This document shows positions 41,846-51,568 of a stretch of DNA of 64,000 bases, piece by piece. How positions within the stretch are numbered: the stretch's first letter is position 1; each line of letters begins with the position of its first letter. Below the pieces are notes generated by a model that saw only the letters and a program-made list of their open reading frames with translations, searched no databases and was not told where the DNA came from. The position numbers were made by a program, and so were the translations under genes. Origin of the DNA: Rhodobacterales bacterium 52_120_T64 (GTDB taxonomy: Bacteria; Pseudomonadota; Alphaproteobacteria; Rhodobacterales; Rhodobacteraceae); the NCBI GenBank assembly GCA_002162875.1, contig MABA01000024.1:186001-250000 (forward strand). Direction: 5' to 3'.

Positions 41846-44550
41846 CTGCGCTCGTTTTCTTGTCGCCGTGGATACTGCTCGGCTTGTTGACGTTGCCGGT
41901 CTTGTGGTGGTTGCTGCGCGCCACGCCGCCATCACCTAAGCACTTGCGATTTCCGGGGGTAAGGTTGCTGTTGGGATTGAAGGACATCGAAAAGATGCCC
42001 AATAAAACGCCTGTCTGGTTGCTACTTCTAAGAATGCTCGCCGTCGCCGCCGCGATTTTTGCTTTTGCCGAACCCGTGCTAAATCCCGAGACACGGGCCG
42101 ATGGAGACGGTCCGTTGCTGATATTGATGGACGGAGGTTGGGCAAGTGCGCCCGATTGGTCAGATCGAGTGGCGGAGGCCGAACGGCTATTGGCGCAAGC
42201 CGCCCGTGCCGGAAGACCAACAGTATTCGCCTCGCTATCGCATCCCTTGCCGCAGGGAATGCCATATGATGACGCCCGAAACTGGCTTTCGGTTTTACGC
42301 GCGCTAGAGCCGCAGCCGTGGGCGCCAGACAGGCAGGCGGGGGTCACTTGGCTGGCGGATAAACAAAACTTCGAGACGTATTGGTTAACGGATGGTTTAC
42401 AGCATGATGATGCCGGTCTGACCAATAGGATTGCTTCAATCGGGCAGCTTCGAATTATCGGAACAACCTCGCGGCCGTTGGCATTATTGCCGCTGGAACT
42501 TGAGGCGGGGCAGCTAAATGTTACCGTAATCGGCACGCCATCAACAGCTGAAAATTTCACGCTTACTGCCCACGGGAAAGCGCCGAATGGTACCGAAGTT
42601 TCGTTTGCTTCAGTTACCGGAACGCTGCCTGCTAATGAAGCTGCCGTTTCGGTGACCTTTGATATGCCGGTAGAGCTAACCAACCGCATAACGCGTGTAA
42701 CGCTGTACGGTCAGACTTCGGCAGGGGCCGTTTCCCTCGCGGATGACGGTTCGCGACGTCGCAAAGTCGCGCTCGTCGGTGCACCCAATCAGGAAGGCCC
42801 ACAGTTGGTCGCGCCCATGCACTATCTTCGCAAAGCTTTGGCGCCATCGGTATCCTTACTTGAGGGAAGTCTGTCAGATGTCCTGCTTGGCGCGCCCGAT
42901 GTCATAGTGCTGCCTGATGTCGGACAATTGTCGGTATCGTCTTCCAACACGCTGTTGAAGTGGGTCGAAAACGGTGGCCTTCTGGTGCGTTTCGCCGGGC
43001 CTCGTTTGGCTGCAGAGGGCGCCGGACAAGTCGAAGACGACCCGTTGCTGCCCGTGCGATTGCGGGCAGGCGGGCGTACGCTTGGCGGCGCGATGGCATG
43101 GAACACACCGAAAAACCTGAGCCCGTTCCCGGAAGCCAGCCCGTTTTTTGGCCTATCTGTACCAGCAGATATCGAAGTATTCGCCCAGGTAGTGGCCCAG
43201 CCTGCACCTGACCTTGCACAGCGCACGTTGGCTGCGTTGGACGACGGGACACCGTTGGTCACCCAGCGGCTACAGGGCGATGGGCGGGTGGTATTGTTCC
43301 ACGTTACCGCCAATGCGGAGTGGTCGACACTGCCGCTATCTGGCTTGTTCGTGCAAATGTTGGAGCGCCTGTCTATTAGCGCCAGCACCGGTGATGTTGA
43401 TGCTGTGTTGGAGGGGCGGATGTGGCAGCCCGATAAAATTCTGGACGGGTTCGGACGTTTGATCGATGCAGATCTAGCCGCGCCCGTAAGCGGTGAACGC
43501 TTGGCGGCGCCTGTTGGCCCAGACGCGCGACCGGGGCTTTACACGTCGGGTGATCTGAACGTGGCGGTGAATGTAATGCAAGCTGGTGATGCTCTCGTGG
43601 CGCTAGAGTTGCCCATCGGAACTAGCATCGAAAAACTTGGTCAATCGAATGAGCAATCCCTTAAGGCGTGGTTCCTGATACTGGCGTTAACGCTGTTCAT
43701 GCTGGATATTATGGGAACGCTTTGGGCGACTGGTCGTCTGTTTAATCATGGAGTGGCGCGAGCGGTGGGGATCCTTCTGATGGCCGGTCTAATTCCGATA
43801 TCTGAGGTTAAAGCTGACGAGGCCAGCGCAATTATGGCGGCGAACGATACGGTTCTGGCCTATGTGATTACCGGCGATCCAAATGTCGATACCGTTAGCT
43901 CCGCGGGATTGCTGGGTCTTAGTATTGTGCTGTTTGACCGCACTTCGATCGAACCAATCGCCCCCATTGGTGTGAACATTGAAACGGATGATCTTAGCCT
44001 GCTTCCAATGTTGTACTGGCCGATGACCACTGATCAACCTGCGCTTACGCAAGGGGCCGTGCAACGCCTGAACAGGTATCTTGCAACAGGTGGGATGATC
44101 GTCTTTGATACTCGTGACGCCCAGCTTGGCAGCGGTTTCGGAGTGCTAACACCGAATGGCAAAATGCTGCAACGGGTAACCGAAAGTCTCGATATTCCAC
44201 CGCTTAATCCCGTCCCGTCGGGACATGTGCTGACGCGGGCGTTTTATTTACTGGAAGATTTCCCCGGTCGCTGGTCTGGACCAGATGTCTGGGTCGAGGT
44301 TTCAAGTGGTGGCGCGGACCAGAATGATGGTGTGACACCTATTGTGATTGGCGCAAACGACTGGGCGTCGGCTTGGGCGGTCTTCGAAAGCGGTCAGCCA
44401 ATGTTTCCTGTGGGCCGCGGTCTGACGGGCGAGCGTCAACGCGAACTGGCGCGGCGCTTCGGGGTCAATTTAGTGATGTATGTGATGACGGGAAATTATA
44501 AGGCCGACCAAGTCCACGTTCCGGCCCTACTGGAAAGGATTGGAGAATAG
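41842..44550 (+). CDS. BatA-type N-terminus plus DUF4159 membrane protein
   Basis: A 902-residue protein. Two N-terminal membrane segments (FLSPWILLGLLTLPVLWWLL and VWLLLLRMLAVAAAIFAFAEPV) form the BatA/Aerotolerance-type start, followed by a large domain with two central-to-late membrane segments around residues 615-660, and a C-terminal DUF4159 domain (about 690-895; NRYLATGGMIVFDTRD). DUF4159 resembles a glutamine-amidotransferase fold without known activity. ATG 41842 overlaps the DUF58 gene (ATGA). Likely an envelope component of a MoxR system. Confidence 0.85.
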   Translation: MTALVFLSPWILLGLLTLPVLWWLLRATPPSPKHLRFPGVRLLLGLKDIEKMPNKTPVWLLLLRMLAVAAAIFAFAEPVLNPETRADGDGPLLILMDGGWASAPDWSDRVAEAERLLAQAARAGRPTVFASLSHPLPQGMPYDDARNWLSVLRALEPQPWAPDRQAGVTWLADKQNFETYWLTDGLQHDDAGLTNRIASIGQLRIIGTTSRPLALLPLELEAGQLNVTVIGTPSTAENFTLTAHGKAPNGTEVSFASVTGTLPANEAAVSVTFDMPVELTNRITRVTLYGQTSAGAVSLADDGSRRRKVALVGAPNQEGPQLVAPMHYLRKALAPSVSLLEGSLSDVLLGAPDVIVLPDVGQLSVSSSNTLLKWVENGGLLVRFAGPRLAAEGAGQVEDDPLLPVRLRAGGRTLGGAMAWNTPKNLSPFPEASPFFGLSVPADIEVFAQVVAQPAPDLAQRTLAALDDGTPLVTQRLQGDGRVVLFHVTANAEWSTLPLSGLFVQMLERLSISASTGDVDAVLEGRMWQPDKILDGFGRLIDADLAAPVSGERLAAPVGPDARPGLYTSGDLNVAVNVMQAGDALVALELPIGTSIEKLGQSNEQSLKAWFLILALTLFMLDIMGTLWATGRLFNHGVARAVGILLMAGLIPISEVKADEASAIMAANDTVLAYVITGDPNVDTVSSAGLLGLSIVLFDRTSIEPIAPIGVNIETDDLSLLPMLYWPMTTDQPALTQGAVQRLNRYLATGGMIVFDTRDAQLGSGFGVLTPNGKMLQRVTESLDIPPLNPVPSGHVLTRAFYLLEDFPGRWSGPDVWVEVSSGGADQNDGVTPIVIGANDWASAWAVFESGQPMFPVGRGLTGERQRELARRFGVNLVMYVMTGNYKADQVHVPALLERIGE

Positions 44551-46607
44551 TGGTCAGTTCCATTTCATATGCCCCGCTGATTGGGTGGGAAATACTGGTG
44601 GCGCTGACGGCACTGAATTTTGTGGTGTTGGCGATCGCGGCATGGTTTGGCTTGCGTGGTTGGTTCATGCGCAGCTTGCTGGCGGCAGCGTTGCTGGGCG
44701 CTTTGTTGAACCCGTCTTATAAACAAGAGGATCGCAATCCTCTGTCCGACATCGTTTTTGTGGTTATAGACGAGACTGCCAGTCAAACCTTGCCCGCCCG
44801 TGCTGCGCAAATGCAAGCCGCAGTTCCTGCAATTATGGCGCAACTGGAACGACACGCAGATGCGCCATTGGAGGTTATTACGGTCACGGTTCGCGACACA
44901 CCAGAGGACGCACCAGCGCAAGGCACCATGTTAATGGCGGCGCTCGCTGACGCCACAGCACAAGTCGCGCATAACCGGATAGCGGGTGCGATAATCCTTG
45001 GTGACGGGCGTATCCACGACCTGCAAACGCCAACCGATTTTCCGGCTCCGGTGCATTTATTGCAAACTGGACGTGCACAGGATTGGGATAGACGGATCGT
45101 GATGGAGAATGCTCCTGCTTTCGGGATTGTCGGCGAATCCCTCGAGATAAAGTTGCGAATTGAAGATACTGGTGCGGTTCCCCGCCGGCTTGGACCTGCC
45201 ACCATTTTTGCCTCGATCGATGGCGGTGCAGAGCAGCAATACCAAATACCGGTCGGCGAAAGTGTGACCTTGTCGTTACCGTTACAACACGCTGGTATCA
45301 ATCTTTTGGATCTTCGGACGCCTGCTGCCAGTGGCGAAATAACGGACCGCAATAATCGCGCCATCTTGCCCATTAACGGCGTGCGCGATCGCCTGCGTGT
45401 GTTGCTGGTTTCCGGCGAACCCTACGCGGGCGAACGCACGTGGCGGAATCTATTGCGTGCGGATGCCTCTGTCGATCTGGTGCATTTCACAATCCTACGG
45501 CCACCGCAAAAACAAGACGGGGTGCCAGTTACTGAGCTGTCCCTGATCGCATTTCCGACGCGCGAGTTGTTTATGGAGAAGATCGACGATTTCGACCTGA
45601 TCATCTTTGATCGTTATCGTCGTCGCGGGATTTTACCTGACCTCTATCTCGAAAACGTAGCACGGTACGTTCGCGACGGAGGTGCGATATTGCTGGTTAC
45701 CGGTCCCGCCTTTGCTGAAGTGGAAAGCCTCGCGCGATCTCCTATGCGCGCCGTTTTACCAGCGCTGCCGACAGGCCGCGTGATCGAGGAAGGATATTTG
45801 CCCCGTCTAACAGATGTTGGCCGTCAACATCCGGTGACCGCTGGCCTTGAAAGCGTGTCCGGTGATTGGGGGCGATGGTTGCGGCAGATTGATCTGAAGC
45901 CCAGATCGGGACATGTGGCTATGGACGGTGCGCTCGGTAAACCTCTGTTGGTTTTGGATCGGGTCGAAAGAGGCCGTATCGCAATTTTGGCATCGGACCA
46001 TGCATGGCTTTGGTCGCGGGGGTTCGAGGGTGGCGGTCCACAACTGGAATTATTGCGCCGACTGGCGCATTGGTTGATGAAAGAACCCGAACTGGAAGAG
46101 GAAGTCTTATCCGCAGCCGCCAATGGCAAACACATCAAGGTCGAGCGCCGGTCACTGGGGGATGCCGTATCGAGCCTGACCTTCATCGGCCCCTCCGGCC
46201 AACGTGGAACAGCCGATTTGTCACCTATTTCAGCTGGCAGATGGCATTCAGAATTCAACGTCGAAGAAAATGGTATCTATCGAATTTCCGACGGCACCAT
46301 CGAAACCGTTGTGGCCGTCGGCCCCGCCTCGCCGCGCGAATTTGAACAAGCCGTGGGGGTTAGCACCGAATTATTGGCGATGGTAGCAGACACTGGCGGC
46401 GGCATTTTTCAACTTGAAGAAGCTACACCGGATATACGGCGAACCCGCCTAGGTCGCGTGGCAAAGGGTCGAAACTGGCTTGGACTGCCACACCGTGATG
46501 CCTACACCGTTGAAGATATTCGCCTTGCACCACTGGCGCCGGGGTGGTTGGTTTTACTGTTTGTAGCAATGTTATCGCTATTCGCGTGGCGGTATGAAGG
46601 TCGTTAA
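44550..46607 (+). CDS. Large membrane protein of the MoxR operon
   Basis: A 685-residue protein: two N-terminal membrane segments (residues about 10-55), a long domain with a degenerate von Willebrand-like start (DIVFVVIDETASQT) and a central glutamine-amidotransferase-like region (YVRDGGAILLVTGPAFAEV), then one C-terminal membrane segment (GWLVLLFVAMLSLFAW). The family is known only from similar operons. GTG 44550 shares its first base with the preceding stop (TAGTG), so expression is coupled. The stop overlaps that of the opposing DUF599 gene by 4 bases. Confidence 0.78.
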   Translation: MVSSISYAPLIGWEILVALTALNFVVLAIAAWFGLRGWFMRSLLAAALLGALLNPSYKQEDRNPLSDIVFVVIDETASQTLPARAAQMQAAVPAIMAQLERHADAPLEVITVTVRDTPEDAPAQGTMLMAALADATAQVAHNRIAGAIILGDGRIHDLQTPTDFPAPVHLLQTGRAQDWDRRIVMENAPAFGIVGESLEIKLRIEDTGAVPRRLGPATIFASIDGGAEQQYQIPVGESVTLSLPLQHAGINLLDLRTPAASGEITDRNNRAILPINGVRDRLRVLLVSGEPYAGERTWRNLLRADASVDLVHFTILRPPQKQDGVPVTELSLIAFPTRELFMEKIDDFDLIIFDRYRRRGILPDLYLENVARYVRDGGAILLVTGPAFAEVESLARSPMRAVLPALPTGRVIEEGYLPRLTDVGRQHPVTAGLESVSGDWGRWLRQIDLKPRSGHVAMDGALGKPLLVLDRVERGRIAILASDHAWLWSRGFEGGGPQLELLRRLAHWLMKEPELEEEVLSAAANGKHIKVERRSLGDAVSSLTFIGPSGQRGTADLSPISAGRWHSEFNVEENGIYRISDGTIETVVAVGPASPREFEQAVGVSTELLAMVADTGGGIFQLEEATPDIRRTRLGRVAKGRNWLGLPHRDAYTVEDIRLAPLAPGWLVLLFVAMLSLFAWRYEGR

Positions 46608-47305
46608 TCTTCCAGTAAAGCAACACGGGACTGCGAGTGAAACTCGCGGCGGTACAGCATTAAAACAGTAGCTGCTGTTGCAAGCAGTAACGCCACTGGC
46701 CCCAACAACCACGCCATACCCGCCAAGGCGAAATACATTGTGCGGATGCCACGGTTAAAACTTCGGGAGGCATAGATGTTCAACTTTGCTGCCTTGCGCG
46801 CCATCCTTATTGCCTCGGGGTCGTTCGCGTCGCCCTCGGGCACTGCGGCCATAACCACCGCGCAATAACCAAACAGCCGATGCGACCAGACGAATTTCAG
46901 AAAAGCGCTGGCGAGAATCAGGACCACTAGCAATATTTTCGCCTCCCAGACTACAATCGGGGCGACGTCGCCACTAAGGTCTGCTGCAACCCCTTGCAGA
47001 CGGTCCGCCTTTCCTAGCATCGCGATACCGCCGCCGATCGCAATCATCGAGGCGGATGTGAAAAAGCTGGCGCCTTGGCGCAATGACGTTAATATATTGG
47101 CGTCCACCATGCGAACGTCGCGGGTTAACATCACCTCCATCCAGCGGAAGCGATACTCGGCGATCAATGCGTGGGTAGAAGGAGAGTTTGGGCGATGCCT
47201 CTCAATAAACCATCCCATGATTCCCCATGCGAAGAGGATAGCGCCCAAAGCGGCGAAATCCAGAGTTGTGAAATAGGCGAGTGTGTTCAATATATTGTTC
47301 TGCAT
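46604..47305 (-). CDS. DUF599 family membrane protein
   Basis: A 233-residue protein of the DUF599 family with four predicted membrane segments; the family core is recognisable (EVMLTRDVRMVDANILTSLR and the hydrophobic SASMIAIGGGIAMLG). ATG 47305 (MQNNILNTLAYF) fits family length; upstream frame extends further without support. It converges with the MoxR operon and diverges from glcD. Function unknown. Confidence 0.85.
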   Translation of the reverse strand: MQNNILNTLAYFTTLDFAALGAILFAWGIMGWFIERHRPNSPSTHALIAEYRFRWMEVMLTRDVRMVDANILTSLRQGASFFTSASMIAIGGGIAMLGKADRLQGVAADLSGDVAPIVVWEAKILLVVLILASAFLKFVWSHRLFGYCAVVMAAVPEGDANDPEAIRMARKAAKLNIYASRSFNRGIRTMYFALAGMAWLLGPVALLLATAATVLMLYRREFHSQSRVALLED

Positions 47306-47390
47306 GCGTTTGTTTAACCTGATAGCAGGGCTATGCAAATGGTGAAATTGGTAATATAGTCTTACCAAATTGCACCAGTTGAGGCCTCCG

Positions 47391-48821
47391 ATGGATCTTC
47401 CACAGCCAAATTCCGAGATTATTGCCCGTAAACCACAGATCGTGGCGCTACTTCAGGCGATATTGCCCGATGATGCCGTGATCTACGACGAGCATGAGGT
47501 GAAAGCCTATGAATGTGACGCATTGTCAGCTTATCGCTGCCCGCCTCTCATCGTCGTTCTGCCCTCGACTACCGAAGAAGTAGCCGCGGTTCTGAAGGTT
47601 TGCCACGTTGAGGGGGTGCCAGTGGTGCCGCGTGGTTCTGGTACCTCGCTTGCAGGTGGCGCTTTGCCGACGGCGGATTCGGTCGTTTTGGGGGTCTCGA
47701 AACTTAGCAAGGTGTTGGAAACCAACTATGAAGACCGTTATATTCGCGTGCAATCCGGGCGCACAAACCTGTCTGTAACCGGCGCTGTCGAGGCGCTTGA
47801 TTTCTTCTATGCCCCTGACCCCTCCAGCCAGTTAGCCTGTGCGATTGCGGGGAACATCGCTATGAATTCTGGCGGTGCGCATTGTTTGAAATACGGCGTA
47901 ACCACCAACAACCTGTTAGGTGTGAAAATGGTCACGATGGAAGGCGAGGTGCTGGATATCGGCGGCTCGCATCTGGATGCAGCAGGTTACGATCTGTTGG
48001 GGCTGATCTGCGGGTCCGAAGGCCAACTAGGTGTCGTGACTGAAGCCACGTTACGCATCCTGCACAAACCCGAAGGGGCGCGGCCAGTTCTGATCGGCTA
48101 TGACAGCAACGAAGTCGCGGGGGCGTGTGTCTCGGACATTATTAAGGCGGGCGTTCTACCGGTTGCAATCGAATTCATGGATCGTCCGGTCATCCGCGCG
48201 GCTGAAGCGTTCGTACATGCAGGGTATCCGGATGTGGAAGCGTTGTTGATCGTCGAAGTCGAAGGTTCGGAAACTGAAATCGCCGAACAATTGGCGTTGA
48301 TCACCGAGATTGCCAAGCGTCACAATCCTGTGGAACTTCGCGAAAGTCAAAGTGCTGAAGAATCCGCCGCCATCTGGAAAGGCCGCAAAGCCGCGTTTGG
48401 AGCGATGGGGCAAATCAACGATTATATGTGCTTGGATGGAACTATTCCTGTCAGCCAACTGCCGTTTGTTCTGGGCCGAATTACCGAGCTGTCCGAAGAA
48501 TATGGACTTGCGGTAGGTAATGTTTTCCATGCTGGCGACGGCAATATGCATCCGCTGATTTTGTATAATGCCAACAAGCCGGGCGACCTTGAGCTTTGCG
48601 AAAAAATGGGCGCCGAAATCTTGAAGCTGTGTGTCGAGGTAGGCGGTTGCCTGACCGGAGAACACGGCGTGGGTATTGAAAAGCGAGACTTAATGAGCAC
48701 GCAATACACAGATGCGGATATCGAAATCCAACTAGGTATCAAAGACGTATTCGATGCGAAATGGTTGCTTAACCCCGCGAAGGTTTTCCCGTTAACTTTG
48801 ACTGAAAGTCGCAGAGCATGA
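47391..48821 (+). CDS. glcD: Glycolate oxidase subunit GlcD (FAD-linked)
   Basis: A 476-residue flavoprotein, the catalytic subunit that oxidises glycolate to glyoxylate. FAD-binding blocks are VPRGSGTSLAGGALP and NIAMNSGGAHCLKYG; the C-terminal cap has VFHAGDGNMHPLI and CLTGEHGVGIEKRDLM. ATG 47391 has GAGG upstream, whereas an in-frame ATG 21 bases earlier has none. glcE overlaps its stop by 4 bases. The glcDEF order is standard; glycolate is a common algal exudate in seawater. Confidence 0.97.
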   Translation: MDLPQPNSEIIARKPQIVALLQAILPDDAVIYDEHEVKAYECDALSAYRCPPLIVVLPSTTEEVAAVLKVCHVEGVPVVPRGSGTSLAGGALPTADSVVLGVSKLSKVLETNYEDRYIRVQSGRTNLSVTGAVEALDFFYAPDPSSQLACAIAGNIAMNSGGAHCLKYGVTTNNLLGVKMVTMEGEVLDIGGSHLDAAGYDLLGLICGSEGQLGVVTEATLRILHKPEGARPVLIGYDSNEVAGACVSDIIKAGVLPVAIEFMDRPVIRAAEAFVHAGYPDVEALLIVEVEGSETEIAEQLALITEIAKRHNPVELRESQSAEESAAIWKGRKAAFGAMGQINDYMCLDGTIPVSQLPFVLGRITELSEEYGLAVGNVFHAGDGNMHPLILYNANKPGDLELCEKMGAEILKLCVEVGGCLTGEHGVGIEKRDLMSTQYTDADIEIQLGIKDVFDAKWLLNPAKVFPLTLTESRRA

Positions 48822-49894
48822 TGAACCCGACAACCGAATTAGAGCTGGCCGATATTATAGCTTCGGCAAAGGGGCCATTGCGGATTGTTGGCGGTGACAC
48901 CCGTCAAATCGGCCATCCGGTGGATGGTGACGCACTTCATACGTCCGGTCTTAGCGGTATTACACTTTACGAACCGGGCGCGTTAACGCTCGTGGCCAAG
49001 GCCGGTACGCCACTGGCCGAAATCGAAGCCGTGCTGGCCTCTGAAAATCAACGCCTGCCGTTTGAGCCAAGCGATATGCGGGGTCTTTACGGGGCCAGCG
49101 GCCAATCCACCATCGGCGGCGTCGTTGCTACCAACGCTTCTGGACCACGCCGAATTCAGGCGGGTTCATGTCGGGACAGTGTGATCGGTGTGCAGTTTGT
49201 AGATGGGCAGGGGCAGATCCTGAAAAATGGTGGACGGGTGATGAAAAATGTCACCGGCTATGATCTGGCAAAGCTGATGACGGGCAGCCGCGGCACCCTA
49301 GGCGTACTAACCGAAATCAGCTTCAAAGTTCTGCCAGCGCCTGAGGCCACGGCGACCGTTGTGATTGAGGACCAATCCGCCGAGGAAGCCGTCGCAACAA
49401 TGTCAGCGGCTCTTGGTTCGCCTTACGATGTGAACGGCGCAGCGCACGTTGGGGGCAGGACGGTTATTCGAGTTGAAGGACTGGAAGGTTCTGTGAACTA
49501 TCGTGCCGCAGAACTTGTGAAAAAGCTGGGCGGTACCGTGGTGGATTTCGACTGGACAACTGTACGGGATTTAACGGATTTTGCCAGTCGCGATGGCGAT
49601 ATCTGGCGGTTCTCGGTTAAGCCGTCTGACGGCCCAAAGCTGGGCGCGGCCTTGCGCGGCCGCGGTGCGCTAGATGTGCAATTCGATTGGGGTGGCGGCC
49701 TTGTCTGGGCGCTAGCACCTGAAGGGGCGAACCTGCGGGCGGCGTTGGGTGACATTGGTGGTCATGCGACATTGATCCGCGGCACGGGGCAGCCTGTGTT
49801 CCAACCTGAATCAACGGGTATTAAGTTGTTGAACGAGGGCTTGCGCATGAAGTTTGATCCTCGAAATATTCTGAACACTGGGCGGATGGGCTGA
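48818..49894 (+). CDS. glcE: Glycolate oxidase subunit GlcE
   Basis: A 358-residue FAD-binding subunit, shorter than GlcD and of the same family. FAD-binding blocks: GASGQSTIGGVVATNASGPR, then AGSCRDSVIGVQFVDGQG and KNVTGYDLAKLMTGSRGTLG. ATG 48818 overlaps the glcD stop (ATGA). The C-terminal FDPRNILNTGRM is the typical end. Works as a complex with GlcD and GlcF. Confidence 0.96.
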   Translation: MMNPTTELELADIIASAKGPLRIVGGDTRQIGHPVDGDALHTSGLSGITLYEPGALTLVAKAGTPLAEIEAVLASENQRLPFEPSDMRGLYGASGQSTIGGVVATNASGPRRIQAGSCRDSVIGVQFVDGQGQILKNGGRVMKNVTGYDLAKLMTGSRGTLGVLTEISFKVLPAPEATATVVIEDQSAEEAVATMSAALGSPYDVNGAAHVGGRTVIRVEGLEGSVNYRAAELVKKLGGTVVDFDWTTVRDLTDFASRDGDIWRFSVKPSDGPKLGAALRGRGALDVQFDWGGGLVWALAPEGANLRAALGDIGGHATLIRGTGQPVFQPESTGIKLLNEGLRMKFDPRNILNTGRMG

Positions 49895-49895
49895 C

Positions 49896-51176
49896 ATGCA
49901 GACAAATTTCTCAGATGAGCAGATGAAAGACCCGAGCATCCAGCGGGCAAACGAGATCTTGCGAAGCTGCGTGCACTGTGGCTTCTGTACGGCGACCTGT
50001 CCGACATATCAAGTGCTGGGCGACGAGCTCGATAGCCCCCGAGGGCGGATTTACCTGATCAAGGATATGCTGGAAAATAGTCGCACGCCGGACGCCAAAA
50101 CCGTGCTGCACGTTGATCGCTGCCTGTCCTGCCTTGCGTGCATGTCCACGTGCCCGTCGGGCGTGCATTATATGCATTTGGTCGATCACGCGCGAGAATA
50201 CATTAACGACAATTACAAACGCCCGCTGTTTGATCGTGCTATGCGGTTTGTATTGTCTAAAATTCTTCCCTATCCCAACCGCTTCCGGCTGGCGATATAC
50301 GGCGCATGGATGGCGAAACCGTTTAAATTTGCGTTGCCAAAGATGCTGAAATCCATGGTCGATTTTGCACCCGCAACAATGCCTCCGCCCAGCCTGATGG
50401 ACAAACCGCAGGTTTTTCCGGCACAGGACGTACGGCGCAAGCGCGTGGTTCTGATGACTGGCTGTGCGCAACGTGCGCTTGATGCCGACATTAACGAATC
50501 AACCATTCGGTTGCTAACCCGTCACGGTTGTGACGTTGTGATCCCGCAAGGGCAGGGCTGTTGTGGTGCGCTGACCCATCACATGGGCAAAACGAACGAG
50601 AGCCATAAATCCGCTGCCAAGAACATCAACAGCTGGATGAAAGAGGTTAACGGGGAGGGCCTCGACGCGGTTATCATCAACACCTCCGGCTGTGGGACTA
50701 CCGTCAAGGATTACGGGTTTATGTTCCGTAATGAGCCTTTGGCCAAGGACGCCGAAACGATTTCTGCATTGGCGAAAGATATCACCGAAGTGATGTCGGA
50801 CCTTGGCCTGAACAAAGTTGAAAAACGCGATATCCGCGTGGCCTATCACGCCGCCTGTTCGCTGCAACACGGCCAGCAGATCAAACTAGCGCCTAAACGC
50901 TTGCTGGCGCAGGCAGGCTTCACCGTTCTTGAACCCGAAGACCCACATCTGTGTTGCGGCTCGGCTGGTACCTACAATTTGATGCAACCCGAAATTTCTG
51001 GCGAGCTGAAGGCGCGAAAAGTGGCCACACTGGAAGCTGTCGAGCCCGAGATTATTTCCGCAGGTAACATCGGCTGTATGATGCAAATCGGTTCCGGAAC
51101 AGGGATACCTGTGGTGCACACGGTAGAATTGCTGGACTGGGCGACGGGTGGACCGAAACCTGCAAAGCTTGGCTGA
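49896..51176 (+). CDS. glcF: Glycolate oxidase iron-sulfur subunit GlcF
   Basis: A 426-residue electron-transfer subunit. Two [4Fe-4S] motifs are at the N-terminus (CVHCGFCTATCP and CLSCLACMSTCPSG) and two CCG-type domains follow (GQGCCGAL and HLCCGSAGTYNLM), as in heterodisulfide-reductase-like proteins. It passes electrons from GlcDE to the quinone pool. One base lies between it and glcE; the stop overlaps the next gene by one base (TGATG). Confidence 0.97.
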   Translation: MQTNFSDEQMKDPSIQRANEILRSCVHCGFCTATCPTYQVLGDELDSPRGRIYLIKDMLENSRTPDAKTVLHVDRCLSCLACMSTCPSGVHYMHLVDHAREYINDNYKRPLFDRAMRFVLSKILPYPNRFRLAIYGAWMAKPFKFALPKMLKSMVDFAPATMPPPSLMDKPQVFPAQDVRRKRVVLMTGCAQRALDADINESTIRLLTRHGCDVVIPQGQGCCGALTHHMGKTNESHKSAAKNINSWMKEVNGEGLDAVIINTSGCGTTVKDYGFMFRNEPLAKDAETISALAKDITEVMSDLGLNKVEKRDIRVAYHAACSLQHGQQIKLAPKRLLAQAGFTVLEPEDPHLCCGSAGTYNLMQPEISGELKARKVATLEAVEPEIISAGNIGCMMQIGSGTGIPVVHTVELLDWATGGPKPAKLG

Positions 51177-51553
51177 TGCTGCCGGATTTCATCCAATTCA
51201 TGGGCGTAGTCTCGGATCGTGGGTCGAAATACGCGGTGACAGCGGGGCGGGTCACAAGTGATGCCGACATCAAAGCGTTCCTCAAACGTCTGAAAAAGAC
51301 CAAGAAGTTCGCCAAGGCGACCCACAACACATGGGCCGCTCGTCTGTCTGACGGCACCGAGATCAAAAACGATGACGGTGAGGGCGGCGCAGGCATGATT
51401 ATCTTGCAAATGCTGGCCCGTGAAGGGATGGAAGACACCATAGTCGTCGTCACTCGCTGGTACGGCGGCACCCATTTGGGCGGGGATCGGTTCCGCCACG
51501 TGAAAACCTCTGTTCAGCATTTGTTCGATGCGTTAAGGTCTGGCAACAGCTGA
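51176..51553 (+). CDS. IMPACT/UPF0029 family protein
   Basis: A 125-residue protein consisting of the N-terminal UPF0029 (YigZ/IMPACT) domain: DRGSKYAVTAGRV, ATHNTWAARLSDGTEIKNDD, GEGGAGMIILQML and TRWYGGTHLGGDR are the family blocks. The C-terminal domain of longer YigZ proteins is lacking. ATG 51176 shares a base with the glcF stop, so it is probably coupled to glcDEF, though a role with glycolate oxidase is not known. Confidence 0.88.
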   Translation: MLPDFIQFMGVVSDRGSKYAVTAGRVTSDADIKAFLKRLKKTKKFAKATHNTWAARLSDGTEIKNDDGEGGAGMIILQMLAREGMEDTIVVVTRWYGGTHLGGDRFRHVKTSVQHLFDALRSGNS

Positions 51554-51568
51554 GCAGAAGGTAGGATT

